Positions 39,374 to 51,081 of a stretch of DNA of 64,000 nucleotides are shown here, in pieces (position 1 is the first letter of the stretch; every line of letters begins with the position of its first letter). The notes beneath the pieces are model-generated. The model searched no databases. It saw only the letters and a list, made by a program, of their open reading frames with translations, and was not told where the DNA came from. The DNA is from Phallus indusiatus (taxonomy: Eukaryota; Basidiomycota; Agaricomycetes; Phallales; Phallaceae): contig JAQFWX010000109.1 in the NCBI GenBank assembly GCA_027605045.1, forward strand, positions 49,592 to 113,591. Direction: 5' to 3'. The position numbers were made by a program, and so were the translations under genes.

Positions 39374-41259
39374 ATGTCTGGACTAGCTCAAGAGCTCAAA
39401 GAGCTTCAACAACTCCTTGTTATATTACAACAAGACAAAGTATTCGCTTACAACTCCAGTGAGTAAAAACCTCACTATTGCATCTAAGATCTAAGCGTTC
39501 TTCCCTCGAATCCCAGCCGCTGCTGCCTGCCTCTTTCTTTACGAGATCATAATAACGTTTCCTGATGAAGTTCGTTACGTGTGGCGGTATGCCTCCTTCG
39601 TCTCTTCCTTTGCGTTTTTATTGATTGGACGCCGTTGGTCAGCTCGTCGTGGTCGTATATATCGATTCTCCACGTCTTGATCAGATATTACACCATCGCG
39701 TTCCTTATTGTGAATGCTTACGGTACAGCCAAGCCCACCCCTTCACTTTCTCTTTTCGCTCACGATGTACTTTAGCGGCGATTAGTGCGAATGTATCCAC
39801 TGAAGTACGTCGTGTTAGTTTTCGTTGCACCGTGATCTCATTTAGTGTTCTTTTCCTCTCACATATCAGTTGTAAGATTTTCATAGTTCTCTACTAGGCA
39901 CCATATGAAGCAACCCCGTAGTTGTAAAACATTCGACTTATTCGAAGTCTGGTACGTTTTTTATCTCCTTCGCTTCATTTATTGACAGTGTTTAAAGGGG
40001 AGCAACGGCTCTTGTGCCTGCGGTTGACATCCTCATATTACTGAGAGTTTATGCGCTGTATAATCGGAATAGGTGGAGTACGTGGTGGTGAAATTAACCT
40101 AGAAATGTCGTTCTAATCTGTTGAATGTTCAGTTGGTGTTGTTCTAACGATTTTTTGGTTAGGTGAGCTCATATATTTTATGCACCCTTTCAGAACTTAT
40201 TGATTCTTATCATATCATAATAGCCGAGACAGCTGTACGCAAACCTGCTTATAGAAATCGGGCACAGATAATAACTGCGTTGGTCTAGGTCATATTCTAC
40301 TTCAGCGGTTCAGGATTTGGTGCCAACAAGAATGCGATGCCTGACCCGCTCCCAGGTATATTGCCAGGGTGCTTTCCTGTGGAACCTTTCACTGGCCGCG
40401 ATATCGTTCGTGGAGGGTATGAATGTAATTGCTATCACTAAGGAATTTCTTAATATCTGTTTCATTAGCACAATAGCAATCGTATGTCAAGGTAAGCTGA
40501 AGTTATCCTGTCGTCGTCTACCTCACGCAATGCCTGATATCGGCAGCCGTTTATCTCGGCCTCACACTGTACAAGCTTGCACGGCAAATCAAGGAATTTC
40601 AGTTATGGCGGAGTTTAACGCCCCTTTTGACAACGTTCTTCAGGTGAGCTGAGTCTTGTTCACACGCGCTTGAATTTTAACCAAAGCGCTTTAGAGACGG
40701 TGCCTTATACTGTTTTAAGTATGTTTTCTGCTTCCGTTTGTTGATCCAGATCTAGACGTTGAATGATTCTTTTGACTTTCAACGCAGCATTTTAGGTGAG
40801 TTTTCCTCAACAAACAAAACAACCGCATAATTGAATTATATTACTTCAGCAATGTATTCACTTAATGTCTTTTTTGTTCAACATTATGGTCTGGGTCCAT
40901 TTCAAGGATTAGGTGAAGTGTAAGTGGTGTTTATTTTAGTTCGCGTGAGAGATCTTGATTGCCTTCTATTTGTTACCAGCTGGTTGGTGTCAATCGTGTC
41001 CATCACCGTAAGTTCTTCCCATCAGGCCAAGGTGATCGTAAATGATCATATACTGACACCGGCCATTGATCAGGCGGGCCGATTGGTCCTAAATCTCAGA
41101 AACAGTGTCCAGTCCGGTGGATACACAACCTCTGGCGATCCATATGAGCTGCAATCTTCGTCCGCTGACCACGGCCAGTTCACTTCTGTCATCGTCCTGG
41201 ACTCCCAAAGGATGCCGGATAATCCCAGCGCCGACCAGTACTTGTCATTTCTACCCTGA
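39374..41259 (+). CDS. DUF6533 multi-pass membrane protein, copy 1
   Basis: Member of a family amplified in Agaricomycetes, with about seven predicted membrane segments and no known function. Confident exons are 39374-39458, 39517-39586, 39643-39722, 39998-40072 and 41074-41259; those between 40072 and 41074 and one near 39900 are only approximate. Signatures are LYEIIITFPDEVRYVW (first segment, with the family's acidic DE/V turn), SILHVLIRYYTIAFLIVNAYG (second), ALVPAVDILILLRVYALYNRNR (third/fourth), GVVLTIFWL, a PGCFPVEPF loop, and the C-terminal AGRLVLNLRN that follows the last membrane segment. The cytosolic tail is short and polar. A paralogue with the same exon layout lies 2.3 kb downstream. 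No stop was found in the parts traced. Confidence 0.72.
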
Positions 41260-43596
41260 ATTCCAAGAAGGGTAATGATATTGTGGGCGTTTTGTATTCA
41301 CAGTTAGAACATTTTCTCCCTGGTTATCAAATGGACTAATACACTAGCATATGCATCTTTAAAAAGGGTTTTCACCGCAGGTCATATTTTATTATAGTCA
41401 TCTGTATTATTATTGAAAGGCATTGAATAAGTTAATTACTCTCAAGTGGCAAAGGGATCACCACAATCCCACTAACGGGACAGGCCTTACAGATTCAAAA
41501 TAGGCTAATATTCATTTTAAATGAAATAAATAGTCACGGTGTAGCATCATGTACGTCTGGCTTGCGGACAATAAACCTGATCTACACGAGCTTGCAAGGT
41601 GAATGCGCATCAAGAAACACAGGACATGATTCTTCTCAGCTCTATACACATATCAAGGGGAGTTGAGTAACAGCATTCGTATCCAATCATAGCAGACGAT
41701 GCCACAAGTCTCCTGAGACCAAATTGTCGACGAATACTAGCTGATGTTGTATTTCAGTGGTCTTTTGCCGTAATCAGCCGGTGTGTCTTCAAGTTTATAG
41801 CCACTGCTCAGCCTTTGATGCCACTACGGAAGGAAGGATTCGAACTTGAATGCCTACGATCTCATGTGACGGCCCTAAATCTCATCCAACGTCGACAGAG
41901 TTATGACTGTTATCAGAAGCAGGGTCGGACCGGAATAAAGTCTTCTTAACCACAAATGTTTACTGTAATCCTATTTTGATGTCGTGTCATCGAATATTTT
42001 GATATATATAAGTTATGTTATTAAAACAAGAGCATCCAACGCCTTGGGCCTTTGGACCGGCAGTACTGGTTATGTACCACCAATGTAGTAGTAGTATGCT
42101 GACAGAATCACTCATGGAGAAATGCTTGTCATTGGCACCGCAGTGTTGTTCTGATAACAAACATGACATGAGCTCACTTTGACAATCAAATTGCTGCGGC
42201 TTTGAATAAAGTTGAAGCACAAAAACTCAGATTTGAGTGTTCCGCGCCGCAACTGAAAAAGAATGGTCCACCTTCAGTCCTTCATCCTTTTTGTAATAGG
42301 CAAATCATTATGTCCGACAGGATAGCAATTAACCGAAAGAAAGACGTATCGAGAGACGTATTTCACATCGCTTTATCATTTCGTGCCCTTAGAGGTGATA
42401 TTTTATCCTTTAACGACCGGGTCCTAGGCACATTGGGTTTATAGTTCGCTATTTTAGTCTTCAAACGCTAATAGAGCACGTACATTGAATTCATGCCAAA
42501 ATTTCTTCATTCCATACATGGCAGACGTAGCTGGAAGAATCAAGGGAAGATCCATAAAGAAAGTTGCCAATGAGGCGATAGTAACGTCCACTTTTTGCTA
42601 TACGGCTTAGGTCAAAACGAATAATAACAAGATTTGGGGAGTGCAATAGCCAAGTTTCTATTTAGTGACATTAAGCTCACTCTTCGGACTGTTCGAGCCC
42701 CCTGGGGAACCGGAGTAGAACCCTGGATTTAGTCAGCACACCTGACAAGATTGATAAATGAGTTTACCCGATACTCATAGCTCTCTCTAATCATGTGGGT
42801 ATTTTAGTTGAAAACCCCAAGTAGATTCAGAATGCAAGCTTTACGAGCCAAAAGTTCGCGTGTGATGAGGCCTAGCTTGAGGTTCCAAACCTAAAGTGTG
42901 CGTTATGAGTTGTGACAGTCACGGGCCAATTACAAACTCGTGACGTCACACGAATCGCGTAACCCGTGCCGAGCCAATTTCGACGCAGTCAATATTTATC
43001 TGGCAGTCCTAGCAACATATTTGAGCCTGCTCAGTTACATCCACAAATCAAAAAACTACCGGTACCCGGCTCGAAATTTCTTTTGAGCTAGTCCACTTCC
43101 GTATGACGCAGCACTTTTCATGTAACAATAACTGCCTTAATCACCTTAAAAAGGTTAATCCTATCTCCAGAAATATCTCTTCGCGGAGGAAAAGAAATAA
43201 GTCGTTATATTTATATTATCAGCGTACAGCCATTGTTTTACAATTTTAAAGGGACCTTTAGCTAGGGGCCAACGATTACGCGACCACAAGTTTTCTTAGG
43301 GATATCTTATTTATTCCACTATCAATCGGTCCAGCATCCGATCGTCTCCCCGTTCCAGGGTTATGGTAGAGAGAGAAAAGAAAAACCACTATAATCCTAA
43401 CCGAGTCGTATGGCAGCCAAGGGTGGTTCCTAAACGTCATCTTCCGCCTGTTAGAAGGCAGTGATTTGTAAAAATTTGAGTGCATTGCTCGTAGAATTTC
43501 GGAAGCGGCAGGCACCTTATGCTAGCTGCAACATGGGATATGAAGCCAAGGGTATATATACCACTGCTCTTCAACGAGTATATCCTGAAAGCCAAT
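41260..43596. other. Intergenic between DUF6533 copies
   Basis: Stop-rich and AT-leaning. A T-loop-like string on the minus strand near 41833-41845 (GTTCGAATCC) does not fold into a complete tRNA. Short frames at 41987-42220 and 42202-42444 carry no motif. Confidence 0.45.
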
Positions 43597-45378
43597 ATGA
43601 GTTCTCAAAACTCCACTTTGGGTACACTAATAATGCAAAATCGCGTTGCAACCTCAAATAATTGTGAGTATCGCTCAGAATATATCCCTGTTATATTTAT
43701 GCAAGTACGATGAACATACTTAGTGGCTGGCTTAACGCTAATGGTATACGAAATTGTCTGTACACTTGACAAAGAGATTCAGCTCGTCTGGCTGTGCGTT
43801 TTTCAACTAAAGTTCTGTAACTCCGTGAAAGCCATAATCGACCCCTCAGACCACCCTGGTCATTTATGAACGTTATCCATCTTGTCATTCGGTATTATGC
43901 TGTTGTGCTCCTGCTAATCAACATTTATGGTGTGTCTCCGCTATTTTTGATGCCACTCAAATTAACTAGATTAGCATTTGGCACTGTGGACCTCTCATAC
44001 AAGGTAGGACATGTCCCCAGATTCTTAAGAAGTATTCCAATCTCCTACTCACTTCTAGTTGTGGGTCTTAAACGTTCTTCCCTTATTGGTCCTTCTTACA
44101 TCTCCTCAAAAAAGTTGTGAACGATTCAATATTTTCCAAACATGGTCAGGAAACCCACTCACTGTTGAAGCTCTCACTTTACTTTGTCGAAGGGGCGCCG
44201 GTGCCTTCATACCAGTAATGAACATCGCATTACTGCTTCGAATTTTTGCCCTGTATGAACAGAATCGTTTGAGTGCGTTGCTGATCTTTTTTTTGAATAT
44301 CACATTATATATCCTTTATACATAGTGGGGGTCCTTTTGGCTGTTTTTTGGCTGGGTAAGCTTCAACAAGGCTCATCGTTCCTAGTCAATAACGTTATCA
44401 CGGATTAGCGGAGACCTCGGTCAGATATTAGAGCTCACTAATGATTTGGGCGTAAAGTTTAACTTTTACAGTGTCTCTTCATATTCATGGGCGAAGCGTT
44501 TTCATCGCCGCAGATGTTGGCAAATCCGTGGCCCCATATTTTACCTGGTTGTTTTCCTTTGAAGCCTGCTAGCTATGCAATGATAATACGTTCCGGGTAA
44601 GTTGGCCCCTGGTCTTGTTATCCGTATACTAACATTCGGTTGGGTCTTAGTGCCATCTCGGTTGCTTTTCAATGTAAAGCGAATAAACCGGCCTATCTCT
44701 TTATTCCATGTTAATACATACCAGGTGTTTATCTGGCTATCACGCTACGAAAGAAAAACTATCAGGTGAACACGCACCCCATGCTGAGAGTGTTTTTTCG
44801 GTAAGTTTAACTAAGTACATGTTTTTCTTCTTGGCTGTTCATTGATTGAATTTGTTTAGGGATAGCTTAGTCTATTGTATAAGGTTTGGTGCTATCTGGA
44901 ACTAAAATTTATGAAAGGGCTCTCACGATTTGACATTTAATTATGTAAATTAGCATTTTAGGTTTGATGGACTATGTCCACTGATTCACACCGCGTTCCC
45001 TGAATTGATAGGATTTTCAGCGATTTATGCATTTGAAGCCATCCTTGTAAAATTACTTCCTCCCGGTATTCTGCAAAATATTGGAGTGACGTGAGTGGTA
45101 CTCTTGATTGTATTGCTTTTAGTGAAACTAATAACCTTTTCCAGCTGGATAATGGCGGTTTTACCCATCGTCGTAAGTTTTATCATTCTGCACTTGGGCA
45201 GAAATTCTCATCACACACCCCACCAAATACTGTATGTGGACAGACGGGACGGCTAATTCTCAACTTGAAGCACGTGGGCCAGAAGTCTTTCTCCTCCGTC
45301 TCCTCTTCGTCTGGAGCCGACAATGATCCCGTTCTATTTACGAGCGTTGTATCTGTTCACTCGTTTAACCCGTCATAA
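43597..45378 (+). CDS. DUF6533 multi-pass membrane protein, copy 2
   Basis: Paralogue of the gene at 39374. Exon 1 is 43597-43663 (start MSSQNSTLG, donor GTGAGT). Exon 2 starts at 43734 with AGLTLMVYEIVCTLDKEIQLVW, the DUF6533 first segment. It is followed by HLVIRYYAVVLLLINIYG (about 43870-43930), CERFNIFQTW ... FIPVMNIALLLRIFALYEQNR (about 44110-44275), a PGCFPLKPASYA loop (about 44550), a segment near 44950-45060, and the final exon 45244-45378 beginning TGRLILNLKH after an intron from about 45172. Middle splice sites are not all resolved. It shares the last intron position and the GRL(V/I)LNL motif with copy 1, so the pair arose by tandem duplication, though the sequences have diverged strongly. 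Confidence 0.68.
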
Positions 45379-46962
45379 TGAGGAGATTTCAAATTCTTTT
45401 CGGTGATCGCTGAGAAGGTTTCGTAAATGTTTTACATAATGACTAATGGGTTAAGGTGTTATCTTAGTCTCCATGATGGCGTGATTTGTATTTTGTATTG
45501 GTCTTTTCAACCTTGGCTGTCAGGGCCTGGTCTTTTCCTCCTTTGGAGGGTTAATGCTCTGCGCAGCTCCGAAGAAATGGTCAAGCGATCTTTGTCTCTG
45601 TTTCTTGTTTATATGTACATCAAAGCGTTGGCGACTAAATGAATATCACAATCACACATCCACCACATGCTCTGAAAACTCTTCTTATTTCGCTGCGCTC
45701 AAAACACGAGAAGCGCGTGTATGGTGTTATCGTGTATATCGAGCTCTGTCGGAAAATGCCGCCTTGCTGCAATTGTACGTGTGTGTGCATTCCGCTTCGC
45801 CCATGAGAAGAGGGCGCTCCCCGATGCCACAAGTGTTCTGGTCGATGTGTGGTGCGATCATGGGCGATAAATGCACATGAAAGTATATACTAGGATTAAT
45901 ATTGTGAACTGATACATGGGATGTCTTACGGAGGTACAACGCCGGGGATGTTTCACTACGTCCGACTTGGTGGAACGAAGTTTTGTTTCCATCGCACTAA
46001 AACCAACTGATTTATTGGTAGAACTACTACGACTTTTGAAAAAGGGGTACAACGGAGCAATGTCCCTATTCGGGAATGAAGCACAGCATGACGTCCGACG
46101 CCGTCCGAACCTCCGTCGATGAGGCGGTGCACATCCCGTAAGAATACCACGCTGACAATGAAAATCATACCAAAATCGTCAAATGAGACGTCGTAGATGA
46201 ATTCAGTTGGGTCGTCGTCAATGTTATCAACGAACGACTTTTTTATCTTTCTACGCAGACCAAAGGCCTGGGTACTAACCTTCCTGACTCCCACTTAGCT
46301 TCAAAAAATTAAGCTACGGAGTGAGGATTAAGTCATAGTAGGAGACCCAAGTTTGGTCATGTGTAGTTTTAATCATTGGTATTTACGGGAAAAATAACAG
46401 CGGGTGAGGTTAGAAGAGGCAGTGCGAGGGGATGCGAAGGGGTGAGAAAGGGTAAAGGTTAAGGTTCGTAAAAGGGCATGATACGTGTGGGTTCCGCTAA
46501 GAGTTTTTATACCCAAAAAGTTGACTCTCCAACCGGGACAGGGGGTCGCCGTAATGACAACCAATTTTAGGGGAGATTTCTTTATAAAATGCTCCAAAGA
46601 TATATAAGGACAAATGGGAAAATTATATAAAATATATTACTACTATAAGTAAATCTAATGATTAGTGATCCTCCAACAAGCAAGGAGCAATAACGAGTCA
46701 CCGCTCGGGAATTGCTCCTCCCGGTGGGAGCTGCAGCATCCGATTGTTCGTGAGGGATCAGCGGAAGTTTGATATCAGGAAAATCGATTTGGACAAGATG
46801 GATATTAATCCAAATCTATATCATGAATGGTGACCATGGCGTGGACTGGGGAAGCGATGCCGGCCACGGCGAACGGTCTGAGTTTGAACCTTCTTCTCCT
46901 GATATTTTTGAGATTCAACTGAGTTCACCTGCCACCACAAGAAAGACTTTTAGCATCCTGGA
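45379..46962. other. Intergenic, no supported gene
   Basis: Frames at 45554-45880, 45956-46294 (minus) and 46373-46597 (minus) have no motif. The stretch 46390-46480 is purine-rich with GGGTGAGG and GGGTAAAGG strings. It does not form a telomere-type repeat. Confidence 0.45.
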
Positions 46963-47812
46963 ATGTTCGATGGTCCTGTTCGAGGCGGAACCCGCGGTGG
47001 GCATGCCGAGTTTAAGTGGTCTGACGTATCTGCCGATAAAGATCGAGAAGTGCGCCACTCTTGTTTCTTCACGGTAATGTGTAAGCTAACCACTGACCGT
47101 TATAATAGCATTATTTAGGACATTCGATTAATGCTCCGACAGGACGATGGCAGAAAAATAAAGATGTTCATTGGTATAACCGTGATCTCAAAAGCACAGA
47201 CGAGGAGAGACGAGAGGAAATCAGAAAAGTCAGAGAGGCAGAAGCAGAGGCTCTTTCTGTCGCGTTGTAAGTCCAAGCATCTTTATAAAGTCTATGATGC
47301 GACGTGATTTCTTCTAAAGAGGCTTTAAGCCAACGTCTAAGTCTGGATCAGCCACCCAAACTGCGTCCGTCGCGGGAGAGGAAGCAGAAGCAAGCGTCAA
47401 AGAGATCGAGAACCTTGTTAGTAAAGAGCGTAAGCGAGAGAAGGAAGAACGACGAAAACATAAGGAGGAAAAGAGGGCCTTGAAGGAGTTGAAACGTGCG
47501 GAAAAATTGGAGAGACGGCGTCTAAAAGCTGGACACGAAAGCGACGAAGGATATAGGCCGAGAGACCACCACAGAGCTATAAGTAGATCTCATTCGCCTT
47601 CATCGAGGAATAAAATACAAGGTCTCTCACATTCGCGTTCGAGGTCACCAAATCGCAATCACTCATCAGCTCGACGTCTTGATAGAACTCCGAGAAGTCG
47701 CTCACGGTCATGGTCACCTGTCCGGCGAAGGTTGAACGACAGAGATGCCGGTCGCGAGCGCGTCGAACGAGAACGAAGGGTCGAGCCTATTATCAGGAAC
47801 TACCGACGATGA
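46963..47812 (+). CDS. MMTAG2: MMTAG2-like protein (multiple myeloma tumor-associated protein 2 family)
   Basis: Three exons, 46963-47049, 47109-47266 and 47320-47812, give 245 residues. The N-terminal domain (residues 1-80) reads MFDGPVRGGTRGGHAEFKWSDV, DKDRE, HYLGHSINAPTGRWQKNKDV and WYNRDL (given in parts), and matches the human start MFGSSRGGVRGG and its NYLGNSLMAPVGRWQKGRD. It is followed by REAEAEALSVALGFKP. The middle (about 105-165) is a highly charged Lys/Arg/Glu helix. The C-terminus is an Arg-Ser-rich tail (SRSRSP, SRSRSWSPVRRR) like splicing-associated proteins. The molecular role is unknown; a nuclear, phosphorylated protein is a reasonable inference. The acceptor at 47108 is chosen because only it restores YLGHS. 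Confidence 0.9.
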
Positions 47813-47991
47813 TGGGGTTGTTGCAAATGACTCAATGTCCTATGGATTAGTCGTTAATTAGTCTTGTTACATGTCCTGTGACATCCTCATTCCACCGTCT
47901 TTGCCCCTGAACCTCATTTCTGCTTTCTTGTGTACAACATTCTCCTTATCCATTTATCCTCGATTACCTTGTACGAACTTGTTGAACATTC

Positions 47992-49574
47992 ATGAATAAC
48001 GACACTCTGCGACAGAATAGTGATAATTCGACCAAGTCCGCAAAGAACAGAAACACGCGATGTAAAAGCAAAAAGGTCAACGGAAAGACCAATCCTCCTC
48101 CTGTTTCTCGGATTTTGACGCTGCCTCCCGAAGTTATCTCTTACATCTTCGAGATCGGCGCCATCCTTCCAGGCTCGGGCGGAGATGACGGTGATAATGA
48201 TTCTAGCCTCTTTCCACGCTTCGCTATATTATGCAGCCACGTTTGCCGGTATTTCCGGGAAATCGCCCTTTCTACGCCGCAATTGTGGACTTACATCGAC
48301 TTTCGAGAAGGGTATCCTTATCAGACTGCATATGATTTTCTGTCAAGGTCCAAAGACGCACCCTTGACGCTGGACATTGACCTCACCAACGGCTCGGATA
48401 CCCACAGTGATCACTACATTATTAGGGATTTAAAGAACGAATCTGACGAGATATACTCTATGATATCTCATCACGTCCATCGCTGGAAGGATTTTGAACT
48501 CAAAGCGGATCACTTCGAGATTATACAACACTGGTTGCTCAAACTCTCAGAACATCATTCAGCCCCACGCCTTGAAAGTTTTGGAATATTCTGTCACGAA
48601 GATTGGAATGATCCAGAGCAATTTCAGCCCAGCGAATTAGGCAGCGCGTTGACGATATTCGCTGGTGGAACGCCAAGTATCAAATCTGTCGAATTATGGG
48701 GCGTCCACTTCGACTGGAACAATATTACTTTCCTTCGTGGGCTGAGAACTCTCCGGCTTGCATGGCATGCACGCAATGTTGGATTGACGACTATGCAATT
48801 TATGGAGATTCTAAAGCAATGTCCTAGTCTTTATGAACTTTCTCTTCAGCAATCTGGCCCCGTCAAAGGGACGTGGCCAATAGATTGCATCACAATGGAG
48901 CATTTGGAAGTGCTTGAACTTGCTTATCTTGATTTGAATACTGCCATAGAAATACTCAAACATACGCAGCTCCCGGCGCTCGTGAGTATCGATACTTTCT
49001 GCTATCATCTAGCACCAGAAGCTTACATTTGCTATCGCAGAGAGACCTTTCGTTGGATCTGGAACAACGTAATGTCGAACCATTTATCACTTCCTTTGTT
49101 GTTCATCCGCATCGGTTTAGCAACGTACAGTCCCTGAAACTTCGCTCGTTTCAATGTTCAAATGCCCAGGCTCATATATTCCTTGAGGCACTTCCCAACC
49201 TAACATCTATGAATCTCAACTTCAACTATCTTGCAGGAAGCATTCTGACGGCTCTCGAGAATCATCTTTGTCCCAGGCTCAACTTACTGAAACTATCAGG
49301 ATTGCCATTTCATCACGTAAAAAGCCTTGTACAATCTCGTCCGCGAAGTATCACGACTCTTTATCTGGATGAAACTGATCATTGGGAGAAGTTCGAAATT
49401 GATTGGCTCAAGAAATCCGTGGACAACATACATTTTTATACCTGCTCTGACGACGAGGAAGCGACGTACTCGGAGGAGGAGGAATACGGGGGTGGATACG
49501 CTAGTGGAACGGCAGAAGATTATGATCCACATTATCAGATGTACGGTGACAACGGTCATATGTATGATGATTAG
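47992..49574 (+). CDS. F-box protein with leucine-rich-like repeats
   Basis: Two exons, 47992-48981 and 49041-49574, are joined by a 59-nt intron (GTGAGT...TCGCAG), giving 507 residues. The F-box lies at about residues 43-95: ILTLPPEVISYIFEIG ... LCSHVCRYFREIALSTPQLWTYIDF, the usual basidiomycete form in which it recruits Skp1/Cul1 for ubiquitylation. The rest contains irregular LRR-like units (LESFGIF, LRTLRLAW, LYELSL, LEVLELAYLDL, VQSLKLRSF, LNLLKLSGL). The C-terminus is very acidic (SDDEEATYSEEEE) and Tyr/Gly/Asp-rich. Targets are unknown; such genes are numerous and fast-evolving in agarics. The gene lies 179 bases after the MMTAG2-like stop. An AATAAA follows at 49596-49601. Confidence 0.88.
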
Positions 49575-49595
49575 AAGAATTGTTTTCATTAATAC

Positions 49596-49601
49596 AATAA
49601 A
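49596..49601 (+). promoter_or_regulatory. Poly(A) signal AATAAA of the F-box gene
   Basis: Hexamer 22 bases after the stop at 49574. The following 420 bases up to 50020 are intergenic and hold no other feature I recognise. Confidence 0.45.
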
Positions 49602-50020
49602 AATTGAGAAATCGTAGCTTATCTCTGCCGAGTTCGTCTACTTTACGGTTTTACATGCGGTGTGACAGTGACCAGTGCTGAGTCCGACGTTAGACTAGCT
49701 TCGTCCGACGAAGGGTCCCAACTTCATTCCCATTTCACTTTACGGCTCCCCAAAAAACACATTCCTTTTTATACCCTACGTCAAGTGCTTTCACCGGGGC
49801 TAGTCACCAAAAGAAGGAATAATTAATAGGCGCCGCCCTTTCTAACTGGAGACACCCAGAAGTCAAACTTTTTCTGGTATTCCATCTGAGCTTCATCATT
49901 CGTTCTCATTTGCCTTGGATCAACGCCTACTCCTTCCTCAATATCATTTTACGATCGAAACGCGAACGCGAAACCTGTTGAATTTTGCCTGCTTGTTAAT
50001 ATTAGTATCCTCAATAGAAG

Positions 50021-51081
50021 ATGGCGTCAACGAATGCAACACCGACAGCGGGACCCAGTACTAGTCCCCCTCCGAATTTGGTGAATGGACAAAACCAGCA
50101 TCCCCTCCTAGAAAATAACGAGGAAAAGAACAGGTCTGGTTTTTCTTTTCCGAAACGCGTATTTGGCCTGATATTCCGGGAAATTTGATTTCACTTAGTG
50201 TTGTAATTAAGGTTGGAATGGTCGGCGATTCACAGATCGGAAAGACGAGTTTAATGGTTAAATATGTGGAAGGAAGTTTTGATGAAGATTATATCCAGAC
50301 GCTGGGTACGTACAACGCGTTTCTGTTTCAGCCAGCTGGCAGACCTGGTAAAAAACATCTAAATTCGTTTCAGGCGTCAACTTCATGGAAAAGACAATCT
50401 CAGTAAGGCGAACAACGATTACTTTTTCTATATGGGACCTAGGAGGTACATACATGAGAGGATTCCCAAACCGCTGTCGTTATCTTGACATCGCTTTTTG
50501 ATTATAGGGCAACGTGAATTCGTGAACATGTTACCTCTAGTCTGTAACGACGCCGTGGCGATTCTGTTTATGTTCGATCTATCGCGCAAGTCGACTCTCA
50601 ATTCAGTTAAAGAATGGTATCGACAAGCGCGAGGGTTTAACAAGGTAGGGCGGGCACTGGCTCACTCTAGCTGGGGAAACACTAATATCTCACCCGTTTC
50701 AGACTGCTATACCCTTCTTAGTCGGGACAAAATTCGACACCTTTTCTACGTTTCCCAGAGATGAGCAAGAAGAAATCACAAAACAGGTGAGTTGACTCTG
50801 GTCTCACTTGGTCTAATACATCGCCCTGATGCCCCTCCCATTTCTAAAGGCTAAACGATTCGCGAAAGCAATGCATGCTTCGCTGATATTTTGCTCAACG
50901 TCGGCATCCATTAATGTTCAGAAAATCTTCAAAATCGTACTAGCAAAGGTAACTTACATACCCTGGTTTGTTGTGGCCCTCATAGCTGATAACAACTGTC
51001 CAAAAGGCATTCGATTTGAAGTGCGTGATACCGGAGATAGAAGGCGTCGGAGAGCCGGTTCTATTATACCTGGATGTTTAA
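50021..51081 (+). CDS. spg1: Septum-promoting GTPase Spg1/Tem1
   Basis: Ras-superfamily GTPase at the head of the septation initiation / mitotic exit network, acting at spindle pole bodies. Seven exons: 50021-50133, 50199-50305, 50374-50445, 50508-50644, 50703-50786, 50850-50948 and 51007-51081. They give 228 residues. Motifs are the P-loop GDSQIGKTS (about 47-55), [14 protein letters not shown], switch [42 protein letters not shown], the G4 motif GTKFD, the G5-like STSAS, and the [18 protein letters not shown] end. These strings are nearly those of fission yeast Spg1. The C-terminus (LLYLDV) lacks a CAAX box, as in the family. A 38-residue Pro/Asn-rich leader precedes the G domain, longer than in yeast; its start ATG is the only one in frame. 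Confidence 0.96.

Noticed and set aside
41815..41900. Possible minus-strand tRNA (GTTCGAATCC T-loop-like string)
   Set aside because: The T-stem does not pair and no acceptor or anticodon stem could be drawn around it.
46390..46480. Telomere-like G-rich tract
   Set aside because: No regular TTAGGG-type unit is repeated; it is only purine-rich sequence.
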